Shown piece by piece: positions 8,691 to 17,777 of a stretch of DNA of 64,000 nucleotides; positions within the stretch are counted from its first letter, which is position 1, and every line of letters starts with the position of its first letter. A program made the position numbers and the translations under genes. The stretch is from the NCBI GenBank assembly GCA_965197865.1, contig CBDANZ010000003.1, forward strand, positions 124,001 through 188,000. Direction: 5' to 3'. A model generated the notes under the pieces. That model ran no database searches and was not told the origin of the DNA. It worked only from the letters and a program-made list of their open reading frames with translations. The DNA is from CBDANZ01 sp965197865 (lineage in GTDB: Bacteria > Acidobacteriota > Vicinamibacteria > Vicinamibacterales > CAVVIG01).

Positions 8691-10132
8691 GAAGCCGTCA
8701 GAAGGAAACGGCGTGACGCCCACGCGTCGAGGTCGACCAGCGCGCGCTCCGACAGGGCAAGCTTTCGAGCCATCCTGTTCTTCGGCGCACCCACCAGCGG
8801 CTCGATAATGCCAAACGTAATGTTCGAGGGCTCATAGTGCGCCGGGTTGGCGTGCGACACGTAATACACAAGCGCGCCGATCGCCGTGGTGCGCGGTGGG
8901 ACCGATGGGAGTCGCCCGTTCGCAAGGGCGGCGGCGTTGAGACCGGCGAGCAGTCCGGAAGCCGCCGACTCGACGTACCCTTCGACCCCCGACATCTGAC
9001 CGGCAAGAAAGAGCGCGGGGCGGCGACGGACCTGCCACGTCTCGGCGAGCATCATCGGAGCGTTCACGTACGTGTTGCGATGCACCATGCCGAACCGGAC
9101 GAACTCGGCCTGCTCGAGCCCGGGAATCAGCCGCAGGACGCGCGCCTGCTCTCTCCAACTGATCTGCGTCTGGAATCCCACGAGGCTGTAGTGATCGCCG
9201 GCCAGATTGTCCTGGCGCAGCTGTACAACCGCGTAAGGCTCGCGTCCGGTCCGGGGATCGACCAGTCCAACCGGCTTCATAGGTCCGAACCTAAGCGTGT
9301 CGATTCCGCGATCGGCCATCACCTCGATCGGCAGGCAGCCTTCGAAGAACCGCTCCCTATCGAAGTCGTGGACAGTCGCCGATTCCGCATGGACGAGTGC
9401 ATCGTAAAACCGGTCGTAATCCCTGCGTGTCAGCGGGCAGTTCAGATAGTCGCCCTGCCCATCGTCGCCGCCGCAGGTGAGGTTCGCCTGAGGCGGGACA
9501 CGACCGGGGTCGTCGGCAATTTCAACGCCTGGCGCGTGAACGTCGCTCGTGTCCGACTTCAGCCGGACCGGGCCGAGATTTCGGTTCCACCGTGACGCGC
9601 GGAACACCTTCGAAGGGTCGATCGTCTCGGCAAGCACGATGGGGCTGATTGCGTCGTAGAAGTGCAGGTGATCGGCACCAACCAGGCGCGCGATGTCGCT
9701 CGAAAGGCGTTCGGAGGTGAGCGGGCCCGTGGCGAGAATCACCGGAGTCTTTTCGCTCGATTCCGGAACCGCCCTCACCTCTTCTCGAACAACGGTGATG
9801 AGTGAGTGCTCGGACACGGCGCGCGTGACCAGTTCCGCGAACCGCTCGCGATCCACGGCAAGCGCGGCTCCCGCCGGCACGCGGCTCGCTTCCGCCGAGC
9901 GCATGACGAGCGATCCGAGCCGCCACATCTCCTCTTTCAGCAGACCGACGGCGTTGTCGAGCTTGTCGCCCCGGAAGGAATTGCTACAGACGAGCTCGGC
10001 CAGCCGATCCGTCTTGTGAACAACGGTCGGCTGCACCGGCCGCATTTCGTACAGCGTGACCGGCACGCCCAGCGAGGCGACCTGCCAGGCTGCTTCGCAC
10101 CCGGCGAGCCCGCCGCCGACGATCGTGATCAT
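8687..10132 (-). CDS. trmFO: TrmFO, folate/FAD-dependent tRNA (uracil-54 C5) methyltransferase
   Basis: 481 residues. The N-terminal FAD-binding motif VGGGLAGCEAAWQ is followed by LYEMRPVQPT...LAELVCSNSFRGD, a TrmFO signature containing the Cys that takes part in catalysis. The C-terminal part (RRPALFLAGQMSGVEGYVESAASGLLAGLNAA) is characteristic of the GidA/TrmFO superfamily. It forms 5-methyluridine at tRNA position 54 with methylenetetrahydrofolate. Length matches the family (about 430-480). It lies between topA and xerC on the same strand, 26 bases after topA. Confidence 0.95.
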   Translation of the reverse strand: MITIVGGGLAGCEAAWQVASLGVPVTLYEMRPVQPTVVHKTDRLAELVCSNSFRGDKLDNAVGLLKEEMWRLGSLVMRSAEASRVPAGAALAVDRERFAELVTRAVSEHSLITVVREEVRAVPESSEKTPVILATGPLTSERLSSDIARLVGADHLHFYDAISPIVLAETIDPSKVFRASRWNRNLGPVRLKSDTSDVHAPGVEIADDPGRVPPQANLTCGGDDGQGDYLNCPLTRRDYDRFYDALVHAESATVHDFDRERFFEGCLPIEVMADRGIDTLRFGPMKPVGLVDPRTGREPYAVVQLRQDNLAGDHYSLVGFQTQISWREQARVLRLIPGLEQAEFVRFGMVHRNTYVNAPMMLAETWQVRRRPALFLAGQMSGVEGYVESAASGLLAGLNAAALANGRLPSVPPRTTAIGALVYYVSHANPAHYEPSNITFGIIEPLVGAPKNRMARKLALSERALVDLDAWASRRFLLTAS

Positions 10133-10158
10133 GACGTTCTACCTTCCACATTCTTCGT

Positions 10159-12696
10159 TCAGGCGGTTTCGGGTAGCTCTTCGAAACGCGAGTAATCGCA
10201 GTCTTCGTTATGGCACAGAAGCTGCCGGCCCTGCTTCTTCGTGATCTTCTCGACCAGGAACGGCGCGTTGCAGGTCGGGCACGTCTCGGCGACGGGGCGG
10301 TTCCACAGCACGAAATCGCAGTCCGGATAGTTGGAACAGCCAAAAAACACCCTGCCCCGCCGCGATGTCCGCTGGACGATCTCGCCGCCTTTGTCGTCCT
10401 TCGGGCACTTCACGCCTGTCGTCTTGTGCTTGACGAATTTGCACTCTGGGTACCTCGTGCACGCCGTGAACTCGCCGAATCGGCCCTGCTTGATCACGAG
10501 GCTCGATCCACACCGCGGACATGGCTCATCGAGGATCTGATCCGGCTTCGCGGCCCTCAACGCGCCCTGCTTGGTCGCGATGAGTTTTCTGGTCGTCTTG
10601 CACTCCGGGTAGCCGGAGCAGGCGAGGAACTGGCCGAAGCGTCCCCGCTTGACGACCATCGGCTTACCGCAGTTCTCGCACGCCTCGATCTCTTCTTCGC
10701 CCGCCTCTGACTCCGGCTCGCTCTTCTCGAGCTCCCGCGTGTTGGTGCACTCCGGGTACGCGCTGCAGGCGATGAAGGGTCCGAACTTGCCGACCTTGAT
10801 GAGCATCGGCGATCCGCATCGCTCGCAGATCTCATCGGCCTTGATGCCCTCCTTCAGGTTCTGCATCTCTTTGCCGGCGCGCGCCAGGTCTTTCTTGAAT
10901 TTCTTATAGAACTCCGAGAGCGTGCGAACATAGTCGGTCTTGCCCTGTTCGATCTTGTCGAGATCCTCTTCGAGGGTGCGGGTGTACTCGACGTCGATGA
11001 TGTCGTCGAAGCTCTTCGTGAGAAGACCCGTGACGATCGTACCGAGGGCTGTGGGCTTGAAGCGGCCTTCGATCTTGTTGGCGTAGTCGCGGTCCTGCAG
11101 CACGCTGATGATTGACGCGTAGGTGCTGGGCCGGCCGATCCCGTTCTCTTCGAGTTCCTTGACCAGCGTCGCTTCGGTGAAGCGAGGCGGCGGCTGTGTG
11201 AACTTCTGCTCGGGGCGTAGCGTCTTGAGTTCCAGCCGATCGCCGTCGGCGAGCGACGGCAGCACGCCGGGCGTGAGGTCGTCGTCTTGGTCCGCTTCTC
11301 CACGGCCCGCCGGGCCTTCGTTCGTGCTTTCGCGCCCGTTCCGGCCGCGGCCGCTTTCGGCCCCATTCCCCTTCTCGACACCGTTGTCTTCGCCTCTGGG
11401 CTCCCCTGGTGTCAGACCGTAAGTCGCCATCCACCCGGCGAATTTCGGCACCGTGCCTTTCGCCCGCAAGAGATAGGCGTCCTGTTCTGAACCGTTCGAC
11501 CCAACGGCGATAATATCGATCGTCGTCTCGTCGAAGGCGGCGTGTTTCATCTGAGACGCAACGAACCGGTTCCAGATGAGCCGGTACAGCGAGTACTGAT
11601 CCGGCGTGAGATACGGCCGCACGGTTTCCGGATCGTACTGCATCGACGTGGGGCGGATGGCTTCGTGAGCATCCTGCGCGCCCGCTCTGGACTTGAAATG
11701 GGTCGGTGTCTCGGGCAGGTACTCGTCGCCAAACGTGGGTCCAATGAACCCGCGAACCTCGGTGAGCGCCTCCTCCGCCACACGCACCGAGTCAGTTCTC
11801 ATGTAGGTGATGAGGCCGACGGGGTCCTCGATGCCGAGGCCGGGCAGCTCGACGCCTTCGTAGAGCTGCTGCGCGAGCATCATGGTTCTCTTGACCGAGA
11901 ATCGCGCCGTCTGTTGCAGCTTACTGGTGATAAACGGCGGGGGCGCGGAACGCTTTCGTTCCTTGGTCGTGACCGACGACACCAGCCACGTCGCCCGCTC
12001 CAGCTCCGCGACGGTCGCCTTCGATTGCTCTTCGTTGACGATGCGAAATGCGCTGCCGCTCTTCTTGAGGAGCTTGGCCTCGAACTCGGGCGGCTTTTGA
12101 CCGGCAAGCCGCGCGAAGATGTTCCAGTACTCCTCCAGCACGAACTTCTCGATCTCGCGTTCGCGATCGCAGACGAGCTTCAGCGCCACCGACTGCACCC
12201 GTCCCGCGCTCAGCCCGCGCCGCACCTTGTCCCACAGGAGCGGGCTGATCTTGTAGCCGACGAGTCGATCGAGAACACGTCGCGCGCGCTGGGCCGCCAC
12301 CATCTTCTCGTCGATCGCGCGCGGATGCTTCATCGCATCCAGAATGGCTTTCTTCGTAATCTCATTGAAGATGAGGCGGTGAATCTTACGCTTCTTGCCA
12401 CCGAGCTCATGCGTGAGGTGCCAGCCGACCGCCTCGCCCTCGCGGTCGGGATCGGTCGCCACATACACGTCGGTGGCGCCCTTGGCCGCTTCCTTCAGCT
12501 CCTTGATCACCTTCCTGCGCGAGGCGATTGACTCGTACTCCTCGGCGAAATCGCTCTCGACGTCGACACCCAGTTTGCTCTTCGGCAGGTCGCGGATGTG
12601 ACCCATCGACGGGACAACCTTGTACTCGCACCCGAGATACTTGTTGATGGTCTTCGCCTTCGCCGGCGACTCGACCACGACTAATGCTCTGGCCAT
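10159..12696 (-). CDS. topA: DNA topoisomerase I
   Basis: 845 residues from ATG 12696 (MARALVVVESPAKAKTINKY). Toprim domain with the VESPAKAK glutamate and DPDREGEAVGW acidic motif; active-site Tyr in GLITYMRTDS. The C-terminal third carries five tetracysteine zinc-ribbon modules (CERCGSP..., CENCGKP..., CPRCGSS..., CPKDDKG..., CPTCNAP...), the last ending 10 residues before the stop. It relaxes negative supercoils. The open frame extends upstream to 13014, but that extension is low-complexity and overlaps dprA, so it is rejected. A GA-rich stretch (GAAAGAGAGAGAAC) precedes the start and probably includes the ribosome-binding site. Confidence 0.95.
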   Translation of the reverse strand: MARALVVVESPAKAKTINKYLGCEYKVVPSMGHIRDLPKSKLGVDVESDFAEEYESIASRRKVIKELKEAAKGATDVYVATDPDREGEAVGWHLTHELGGKKRKIHRLIFNEITKKAILDAMKHPRAIDEKMVAAQRARRVLDRLVGYKISPLLWDKVRRGLSAGRVQSVALKLVCDREREIEKFVLEEYWNIFARLAGQKPPEFEAKLLKKSGSAFRIVNEEQSKATVAELERATWLVSSVTTKERKRSAPPPFITSKLQQTARFSVKRTMMLAQQLYEGVELPGLGIEDPVGLITYMRTDSVRVAEEALTEVRGFIGPTFGDEYLPETPTHFKSRAGAQDAHEAIRPTSMQYDPETVRPYLTPDQYSLYRLIWNRFVASQMKHAAFDETTIDIIAVGSNGSEQDAYLLRAKGTVPKFAGWMATYGLTPGEPRGEDNGVEKGNGAESGRGRNGRESTNEGPAGRGEADQDDDLTPGVLPSLADGDRLELKTLRPEQKFTQPPPRFTEATLVKELEENGIGRPSTYASIISVLQDRDYANKIEGRFKPTALGTIVTGLLTKSFDDIIDVEYTRTLEEDLDKIEQGKTDYVRTLSEFYKKFKKDLARAGKEMQNLKEGIKADEICERCGSPMLIKVGKFGPFIACSAYPECTNTRELEKSEPESEAGEEEIEACENCGKPMVVKRGRFGQFLACSGYPECKTTRKLIATKQGALRAAKPDQILDEPCPRCGSSLVIKQGRFGEFTACTRYPECKFVKHKTTGVKCPKDDKGGEIVQRTSRRGRVFFGCSNYPDCDFVLWNRPVAETCPTCNAPFLVEKITKKQGRQLLCHNEDCDYSRFEELPETA

Positions 12697-12718
12697 TCGT
12701 GTTCTCTCTCTTTCCACC

Positions 12719-13810
12719 CTAGCACGAACTGCCAAATCGAACGAACCGCCCGCCTCCGACGCGCCGCACGAGCCCCTGCAGCTCCAGTTCGAAAAGCCAC
12801 GGCAGCAACCGTGCAGCCGCCACGCCCGACCGCTCGGCAATCGCGTCCAGATCGCAGGATTCGCCCGGCGCCAGACACGCGAGAACAACGTCTTTTCCGT
12901 TCGCACCTGACTCGCCGTCCCGGGCTTTCGACAAGGCTCCCCAGCACCCGCCTCCCGGTGCCTCCTGGTTGAGCTCTTCACGAATATCGTCCGCTGTCTC
13001 CACGATCTTTGCACCGTCCCTCAGGAGCGCGTGGCCTCCCCGATTCCGACTGCTCAAGACGTTCCCCGGCACCGCGAGCACGTCGCACCCATGCTCGAGT
13101 GCCGACCGCACTGTAATAAGCGATCCGCTCTTTTCCCCTGTCTCGACCACGACAACCGCCCGTGCGAGACCGCTGATGATCCGATTGCGCAGCGAAAAAA
13201 AGCGAGCCTGCGGAGGCGTGCCCGGCACGAGCTCGCTCAGCACGGCGCCCGTGGCCTCGATCTCGCGCGCGAGCCCAGCGTGCTCGCACGGGTAAAATGA
13301 TGTCGACGCCCGATCCGAGCACGCCGAGCGTGACGCCGCCCGCCCTGAGCGCACCGCGATGGGCGGCCGAGTCCACGCCACGCGCCAGGCCGCTCACCAC
13401 GACCAGCCCATGCGCCGCGAGGTCGGCCGCAAGCTGTCCGGCGACTTCAAGCGCATAGGGCGATGCCGCGCGGGATCCCACGATCGCCACCGCCGGGGGT
13501 CGAGTGCCATCCGCCGACCACGCAGCCACAGAACCGCCAGTGGATCCGCAATCGCGCCGAGCATCGGCGGATACGCCACGTCGCTCCACGCAATTGTGTC
13601 GAAGCCGGCGGCGGACGCGCTGGTCAGGACGGCGGCTGCGCGAGCTCGAAGAGTCGGGGCGATCAGTCGAGGATTATGCCGTCGTTCGACGAGGAGCTGC
13701 TCGAGGAGATCGCCGGCCGCCAGGCCGAGGCGAAGGCACCCAGCGACCTCCCGCCACCATCCCCATGGCAACAAGGACAGGGCCACGAAATCAGTGGGCG
13801 CAGACATCAC
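12719..13810 (-). pseudogene. dprA: DprA/Smf DNA-processing protein, broken by two frameshifts
   Basis: Three consecutive minus-strand frames together encode a full DprA. Frame 1 (13810 to about 13500): N-terminal region ending GFDTIAWSDVAYPPMLGAIA. Frame 2 (about 13499-13297): Rossmann-like core PPAVAIVGSRAASPYALEV, VVSGLARGVDSAAHRGAL, LGVLGSGVDII. Frame 3 (about 13294-12719): YPCEHAGLAREI, SLRNRIISGLARAVVVVE, GSLITVRSALEHG, VLAVPGN and a C-terminal winged-helix-like domain. Both breaks are at homopolymers: one C too few in the run at 13495-13499, and one T too many at 13294-13297. DprA loads RecA on incoming single-stranded DNA during transformation. The clean, homopolymer-only lesions look like consensus errors as much as decay. 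Confidence 0.85.
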
Positions 13811-14141
13811 CGCTCCTTCGCGCGGCGTGACCTACTCCACAAGATAGCGAGCAAGAAGGTCGCGGCCCCGCGCACAGTGGTGGCGAAGCCCGACCTCCAT
13901 TTCGATTCTAGCGCGCCGAGGCCAGGCCCGATCCGCCTGCCGACTCTGTCGCCGAACCGCACGAACGTGGACACTTCGGCCGACGTCTCGTAAATTGGCC
14001 TGAGGCATCCGACCCAAGAACAGGCCGGTTTCTCCCGGCGCACCTGTGGCACATGCCTTGCTTTCCCAACGGGCACATGGCTGTTGCAAGCGCCTTGCAA
14101 CGGGCGAAGAACCATGGAATAGTCATAGCGATGATCGTGCC
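13811..14141. other. Intergenic region between divergent dprA and the TPR gene
   Basis: No convincing gene. Open frames here are antisense or low-complexity Arg/Ala-rich translations. The stretch should hold the promoters of both divergent units; TTGCAA at 14095-14100 is a possible -35 for the plus-strand unit, but no good -10 is properly spaced. Confidence 0.5.
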
Positions 14142-14501
14142 ATGACGGTACGAGTCGCAACGTGCGTGGCGCTGCTGCTCGCCGCAGCCCCGACGCCTGC
14201 GCGCGCCGACGCGCGCAGCGACGCCAGGGCGCAGGTGGAATTCGGCATCGACGTCGCCCAGCGCGGCCTCTGGCGCGAGGCCATCTATCGGTGGCAGAAA
14301 GCCGTGGAGCTCGACCCCACGTACGCCGCCGCATACAACGACCTGGCGGTGGCGTACGAGCGCGAAGGCGAGTTCGATAAGGCACGTGAAGCATACAAGA
14401 AGGCGATCGAGCTGGACCCCCGCAACGTGGTGATTCAACGGAACCACGAGCTCTTCAAGGAAATCAATGATCGTCGGAGCACAGCAAGAGAAAAGCCGTA
14501 A
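14142..14501 (+). CDS. Secreted tetratricopeptide-repeat protein
   Basis: 119 residues. A signal peptide (MTVRVATCVALLLAAAPTPA, cleavage near RADA) is followed by two TPR units: GLWREAIYRWQKAVELDPTY and AAAYNDLAVAYEREGEFDKA / REAYKKAIELDPRN. TPRs bind peptide partners. The gene overlaps the following lipoprotein gene by 35 bases, so the two are probably co-translated and may act together in the periplasm. The start is the ATG directly before the signal peptide; the frame is open further upstream to 14046 without coding character. Confidence 0.75.
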   Translation: MTVRVATCVALLLAAAPTPARADARSDARAQVEFGIDVAQRGLWREAIYRWQKAVELDPTYAAAYNDLAVAYEREGEFDKAREAYKKAIELDPRNVVIQRNHELFKEINDRRSTAREKP

Positions 14502-15318
14502 CTTCGCACTGGCCGCTACAGTGGCGCTCGCCGTGGGCACGCTCGGCTGCGGCACCAGCTACTTCGAGATCCCGATCGAAACGCCGATCCAGCCGAAGCT
14601 CGACGTGTCGGCGTTCCAGCGCATCTTGATTGCCGGGTTCGTCTCAGGCGGCACCGACGATGTGGATGCGAACGAGGAAACGGTTCGTTTGCTGCGCAGC
14701 CAGCTCCGGTTGAAATCGTCGCTCAGGATTGTCGACGCAGGTGTGATGCCGCTCATCGAGATCGCGCAAGATCTGAACAGGACGGCGAGTGACGGCGACC
14801 AGCCGGAAGAGTCGCGTGAGGCCGGCGAGGCGCCGGCGATCTCTGAAGGCGACCGCGACGTGCAGCCGCTGCCGCTGCCAGAGGAAATCAATAGCGAACG
14901 GGATCTCGAGGCCTATGAGCGGCTGTTTGCCAACACCGCGTACTGGAAGAAGATCGGCGAGGAATATCAGAACCCGCTCATCGTCACCGGCACGGTGCTG
15001 TTCATGCCGTATTCGCGCGCTGGCTGGGTCTCGCGCGACGTCGGGCAGTTCGATTCCTTCGGTCGGCGGCAGGTCGTGCCGCAGCGCACGTATATGGACC
15101 GAAAAGGCTTCGTGCTGGCACCGAAGTTCGTCTTCATCGACGGGCGGACCGGCGCGACCATCTACCGCGAGCAGTACCGCGAGGAGGTCCTTTACAACGC
15201 TAGGCGGAACACTCCGGCGCTTTCCTCGTACTTCGAGCTCATGGACCGGCTGGTACCGAACTTCCTCAACGCCCTGAGCAGCCAGACCATCCGCGGCACT
15301 CGCGTGCTTCTGAAGTAG
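14467..15318 (+). CDS. Conserved lipoprotein of unknown function
   Basis: 283 residues. N-terminal hydrophobic stretch with lipobox-like VGTLGC (Cys near residue 28), so it is probably lipid-anchored. The mature part has an opening beta segment (LDVSAFQRILIAGFVSGGTD), an acidic low-complexity stretch about residues 115-140, and a C-terminal half (NPLIVTGTVLFMPYSRAGWV ... GRTGATIYREQYREEVLYN) resembling envelope-assembly lipoproteins that report a rank-ordered property of gene products. I do not recognise the family with certainty. Overlap with the TPR gene and position ahead of the rplU cluster suggest a two-gene envelope unit. Confidence 0.7.
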   Translation: MIVGAQQEKSRNFALAATVALAVGTLGCGTSYFEIPIETPIQPKLDVSAFQRILIAGFVSGGTDDVDANEETVRLLRSQLRLKSSLRIVDAGVMPLIEIAQDLNRTASDGDQPEESREAGEAPAISEGDRDVQPLPLPEEINSERDLEAYERLFANTAYWKKIGEEYQNPLIVTGTVLFMPYSRAGWVSRDVGQFDSFGRRQVVPQRTYMDRKGFVLAPKFVFIDGRTGATIYREQYREEVLYNARRNTPALSSYFELMDRLVPNFLNALSSQTIRGTRVLLK

Positions 15319-15393
15319 CGACAGCTGCCAACGCCCTCTTTACAATCAGGTCACCCGAGTTGTACGATTGCCATCTTCCACAGGAGCGCAAGC

Positions 15394-15708
15394 ATGTACG
15401 CCATCGTCCAGGCACGTGGTCATCAGGTCAGGGTCACCCCCGGCGGCGTGGTAACGCTCGACGGGATCGCCGGCGAGCCAGGCGCGGAGTTGACCCTCGA
15501 TCAGGTCCTGCTTGTCGAGAAAGACGGCGGCGAGGTCCTCGCCGGCGCGCCGTTGGTCGCTAACGCGCGCATTGTCGCGGTGGTCGAGGGCGAGGTTCGG
15601 GGACCGAAACTCCGCGTGTTCAAGAAGAAGCGCCGAAAGGGTATGCGTCGCACTAGAGGGCATCGCGCGATGTACACGCGCGTGCGCATCAAAGACATTC
15701 TTTGCTGA
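15394..15708 (+). CDS. rplU: 50S ribosomal protein L21
   Basis: 104 residues, MYAIVQARGHQVRVTPGG at the start and FKKKRRKGMRRTRGHRAMYT near the end, the L21 signature. AGGAG precedes the ATG by 8 bases (CACAGGAGCGCAAGCATG). It heads the standard rplU-rpmA-obgE run; TACAAT at 15341-15346 may be its -10. Confidence 0.97.
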   Translation: MYAIVQARGHQVRVTPGGVVTLDGIAGEPGAELTLDQVLLVEKDGGEVLAGAPLVANARIVAVVEGEVRGPKLRVFKKKRRKGMRRTRGHRAMYTRVRIKDILC

Positions 15709-15720
15709 CGGCAGGTACCT

Positions 15721-15978
15721 ATGGCTCACAAGAAAGGACAAGGCAGCTCTCGCAACGGACGCGACTCGAGCAGCCAGCGCCTCGGCGTGAAAGCGCACGA
15801 CGGGAACCTGGTGAACGGCGGAACGATCATCGTTCGCCAGCGGGGCCGCCGCTTCCGCGCGGGACCCAACGCCGGCCTCGGGAGAGATGACACCATCTTT
15901 GCGAAGATCACCGGCCGCGTGAAGTTCGAGAATCACGGCTCTCACGGACGGATCATCAGCGTTCTGCCCCTCGAGTAA
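15721..15978 (+). CDS. rpmA: 50S ribosomal protein L27
   Basis: 85 residues beginning MAHKKGQGSSRNGRDSSSQR, the canonical L27 N-terminus that reaches the peptidyl-transferase centre; IIVRQRGRRFRAGPNAGLGRD follows in a segment typical of the family. It starts 12 bases after rplU and is clearly co-transcribed. No long N-terminal extension of the kind cleaved in Firmicutes is present. Confidence 0.97.
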   Translation: MAHKKGQGSSRNGRDSSSQRLGVKAHDGNLVNGGTIIVRQRGRRFRAGPNAGLGRDDTIFAKITGRVKFENHGSHGRIISVLPLE

Positions 15979-15989
15979 CACGAGTCACC

Positions 15990-16019
15990 GAATTTGGTAA
16001 TTGGACAGTTACCAAATTC
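15990..16019 (+). repeat. Perfect 11-bp hairpin directly before obgE
   Basis: GAATTTGGTAA (15990-16000), loop TTGGACAG (16001-16008), TTACCAAATTC (16009-16019). The stem is A/T-rich in an otherwise GC-rich neighbourhood and ends 2 bases before the obgE ATG at 16022, so it would occupy the ribosome-binding region. No Shine-Dalgarno sequence is visible there. It could control translation of obgE, act as a protein-binding operator, or be a small inserted palindrome. Confidence 0.6.
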
Positions 16020-16021
16020 CT

Positions 16022-17047
16022 ATGTTCGTTGACGAAGTCGACATTCATGTCGAGGCAGGCGCCGGCGGCCGGGGCTGCCTCGCCTTCCGACGAGAGAAGC
16101 GTGTCCCGCGCGGCGGCCCCAGCGGCGGCGACGGCGGGCACGGCGGCTCGATCTACATCGTCGCGAGCCCGCACACGAACACCCTGATCAGCTACCGGTT
16201 TCGGCGCGAGTTTGCCGCAAAGCGCGGCGAACACGGACAGGGCTCGAACCGCACCGGTCATTCGGGCACCGATCTCGAGCTGCCGGTGCCGGTCGGCACG
16301 CTCGTCTACGAAAAAACTGACAGCGCTGACGCCCCCTATCGGTTGCGGGCGGATCTTGCCGAAGAAGGGCAGCGGGTACAGGTCGCCGCTGCCGGACGTG
16401 GCGGCCTGGGCAATGCGCGGTTCGCAACATCCACCAATCGCGCTCCGCGCAAGGTGCAGCCCGGCGAACCCGGCGAGGCGAAGAATCTGCGGCTCGAGCT
16501 CAAACTGCTCGCCGACGTGGGACTGGTCGGCTATCCGAACGCCGGCAAATCAACGTTGATCTCCCGGATCTCCGCGGCCCGACCCAAGATCGCTGACTAT
16601 CCGTTCACAACGCTCACGCCAAATCTGGGCGTTGTCGCCCTGACTCCGGACCGCAGCTTCGTCGTCGCCGACGTGCCGGGGCTTATCGAAGGCGCACATC
16701 GCGGCCTCGGACTCGGGCATCGGTTCCTCAGGCACCTCGAGCGAACGACGGTGCTGGTCCACGTCATCGATATTTCCGGTGCCAGCGGGCGCGATCCCGT
16801 CGACGATCTCAACGTCCTCCGACGCGAGCTCGATCTCTTCAGGCCCGAGCTTGCCTCGAAGTCGCAGCTCGTTGCAGCCAACAAGATCGACGTGATAAGT
16901 AACGATGACGAGGCACACGCACTGGCAAAGCAGGCGGCCGGGCTTGGGCTTCCGTTCCATGGAATTTCCGCGGTGAGCGGCGAAGGGCTTCCGGAGCTGC
17001 TCGGGGCGATGTGGCGTCACCTCCAGACCGGGCGCAAGCTACACTAG
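16022..17047 (+). CDS. obgE: Obg family GTPase
   Basis: 341 residues from ATG 16022 (MFVDEVDIHVEAGAGGRGCL). The N-terminal glycine-rich Obg fold carries the GGPSGGDGGHGGSIYIVA motif; the G domain has G1 GYPNAGKST, the switch DYPFTTLTPNLGV, G3 DVPGLIEGAHRG and G4 NKID. Obg GTPases act in 50S subunit maturation and the stringent response, matching the neighbouring L21 and L27 genes. The long C-terminal OCT domain of some homologues is absent. A TTG at 16001 would extend the frame by 7 codons but lies inside the hairpin loop. Confidence 0.95.
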   Translation: MFVDEVDIHVEAGAGGRGCLAFRREKRVPRGGPSGGDGGHGGSIYIVASPHTNTLISYRFRREFAAKRGEHGQGSNRTGHSGTDLELPVPVGTLVYEKTDSADAPYRLRADLAEEGQRVQVAAAGRGGLGNARFATSTNRAPRKVQPGEPGEAKNLRLELKLLADVGLVGYPNAGKSTLISRISAARPKIADYPFTTLTPNLGVVALTPDRSFVVADVPGLIEGAHRGLGLGHRFLRHLERTTVLVHVIDISGASGRDPVDDLNVLRRELDLFRPELASKSQLVAANKIDVISNDDEAHALAKQAAGLGLPFHGISAVSGEGLPELLGAMWRHLQTGRKLH

Positions 17048-17057
17048 CAGCAAAGAG

Positions 17058-17777
17058 ATGAAGCAGCGCCCGCGGCGCATCGGCGTTCTCGGCGGCACGT
17101 TCGATCCGATTCACTGCGGGCATCTGGACGTCGCGACCGTCGCCAAGAACGCGCTCGGCCTGACGCGGATGCTTGTCATCCCGTCCAACATTCCGGCGTA
17201 CCGCCCGCAGCCGTTCGCGTCGAGCTTTCATCGCTTCGCCATGGTGGCACTGGCGGTTTCCGGCCGGGCTGGCTGGCGTGCGTCCGACCTGGAGCTCCGG
17301 TCCAACCCGCCCTCATACACGACCGCTACACTCACCCGGTTTCACGAGCGTGGATACACGCCCGCGGAGCTCTTTTTCATGATGGGTGCCGACGCGTTTG
17401 CGGACATCGAAACGTGGAAGAACTACCCGCAACTCCTTGACGACGCCCACTTCGTGGTCGTGTCCCGCCCGGGATGTTCGGTCGGAGAGCTGGCAGGCCG
17501 CCTGCCAGCCTTGGCGCCACGCATGAGGGAGGCGCCGGCAGGTTCGGACCTGCCGCCGACGCCCGTAATCATTTTGATCGACCGGATGACCACCAACGTG
17601 TCATCCACTGCCATCCGACACCGACGCGCCGCGGGCGAACCGATCACGGGCCTCGTGGATATCGGCGTGCAGCAACACATTGAGCAGCATGGACTTTACA
17701 CGTCGAGCGTTCCCGGTCGACGAGGCACCGACAACCGGCCGGACGGTGCAGCAGCCAGGTTGCATGGCGAAGGCTGA
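17058..17777 (+). CDS. nadD: Nicotinate-mononucleotide adenylyltransferase
   Basis: 239 residues. GVLGGTFDPIHCGHLDVA is the nucleotidyltransferase (H/T)xGH motif; MMGADAFADIETWKNY and the C-terminal VSSTAIRHRRAAGEPI are NadD signatures. It makes deamido-NAD from NaMN and ATP. Between VVVSRPGC and the ISSTxIR-type motif the protein carries an extra loop (about residues 142-166) encoded by two perfect hairpins at 17489-17555, apparently a REP-like insertion retained in frame. Starts 10 bases after obgE. Confidence 0.93.
   Translation: MKQRPRRIGVLGGTFDPIHCGHLDVATVAKNALGLTRMLVIPSNIPAYRPQPFASSFHRFAMVALAVSGRAGWRASDLELRSNPPSYTTATLTRFHERGYTPAELFFMMGADAFADIETWKNYPQLLDDAHFVVVSRPGCSVGELAGRLPALAPRMREAPAGSDLPPTPVIILIDRMTTNVSSTAIRHRRAAGEPITGLVDIGVQQHIEQHGLYTSSVPGRRGTDNRPDGAAARLHGEG
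17489..17555 (+). repeat. REP-like double hairpin within nadD
   Basis: Two perfect inverted repeats: GCTGGCAGG (17489-17497) / CCTGCCAGC (17501-17509), and CGGCAGGT (17536-17543) / ACCTGCCG (17548-17555) with a TTCGG-type loop. The second shares the GCAGG..TTCGG..CCTGC core with the palindrome at 34329-34348. Confidence 0.55.

Noticed and set aside
11542..12531. 329-residue plus-strand open frame
   Set aside because: Antisense to topA, whose toprim and active-site motifs are unmistakable.
12697..13014. N-terminal extension of topA by 106 residues
   Set aside because: It overlaps dprA in another frame, is Arg/Ser-rich without homology, and topA has a normal start at 12696.
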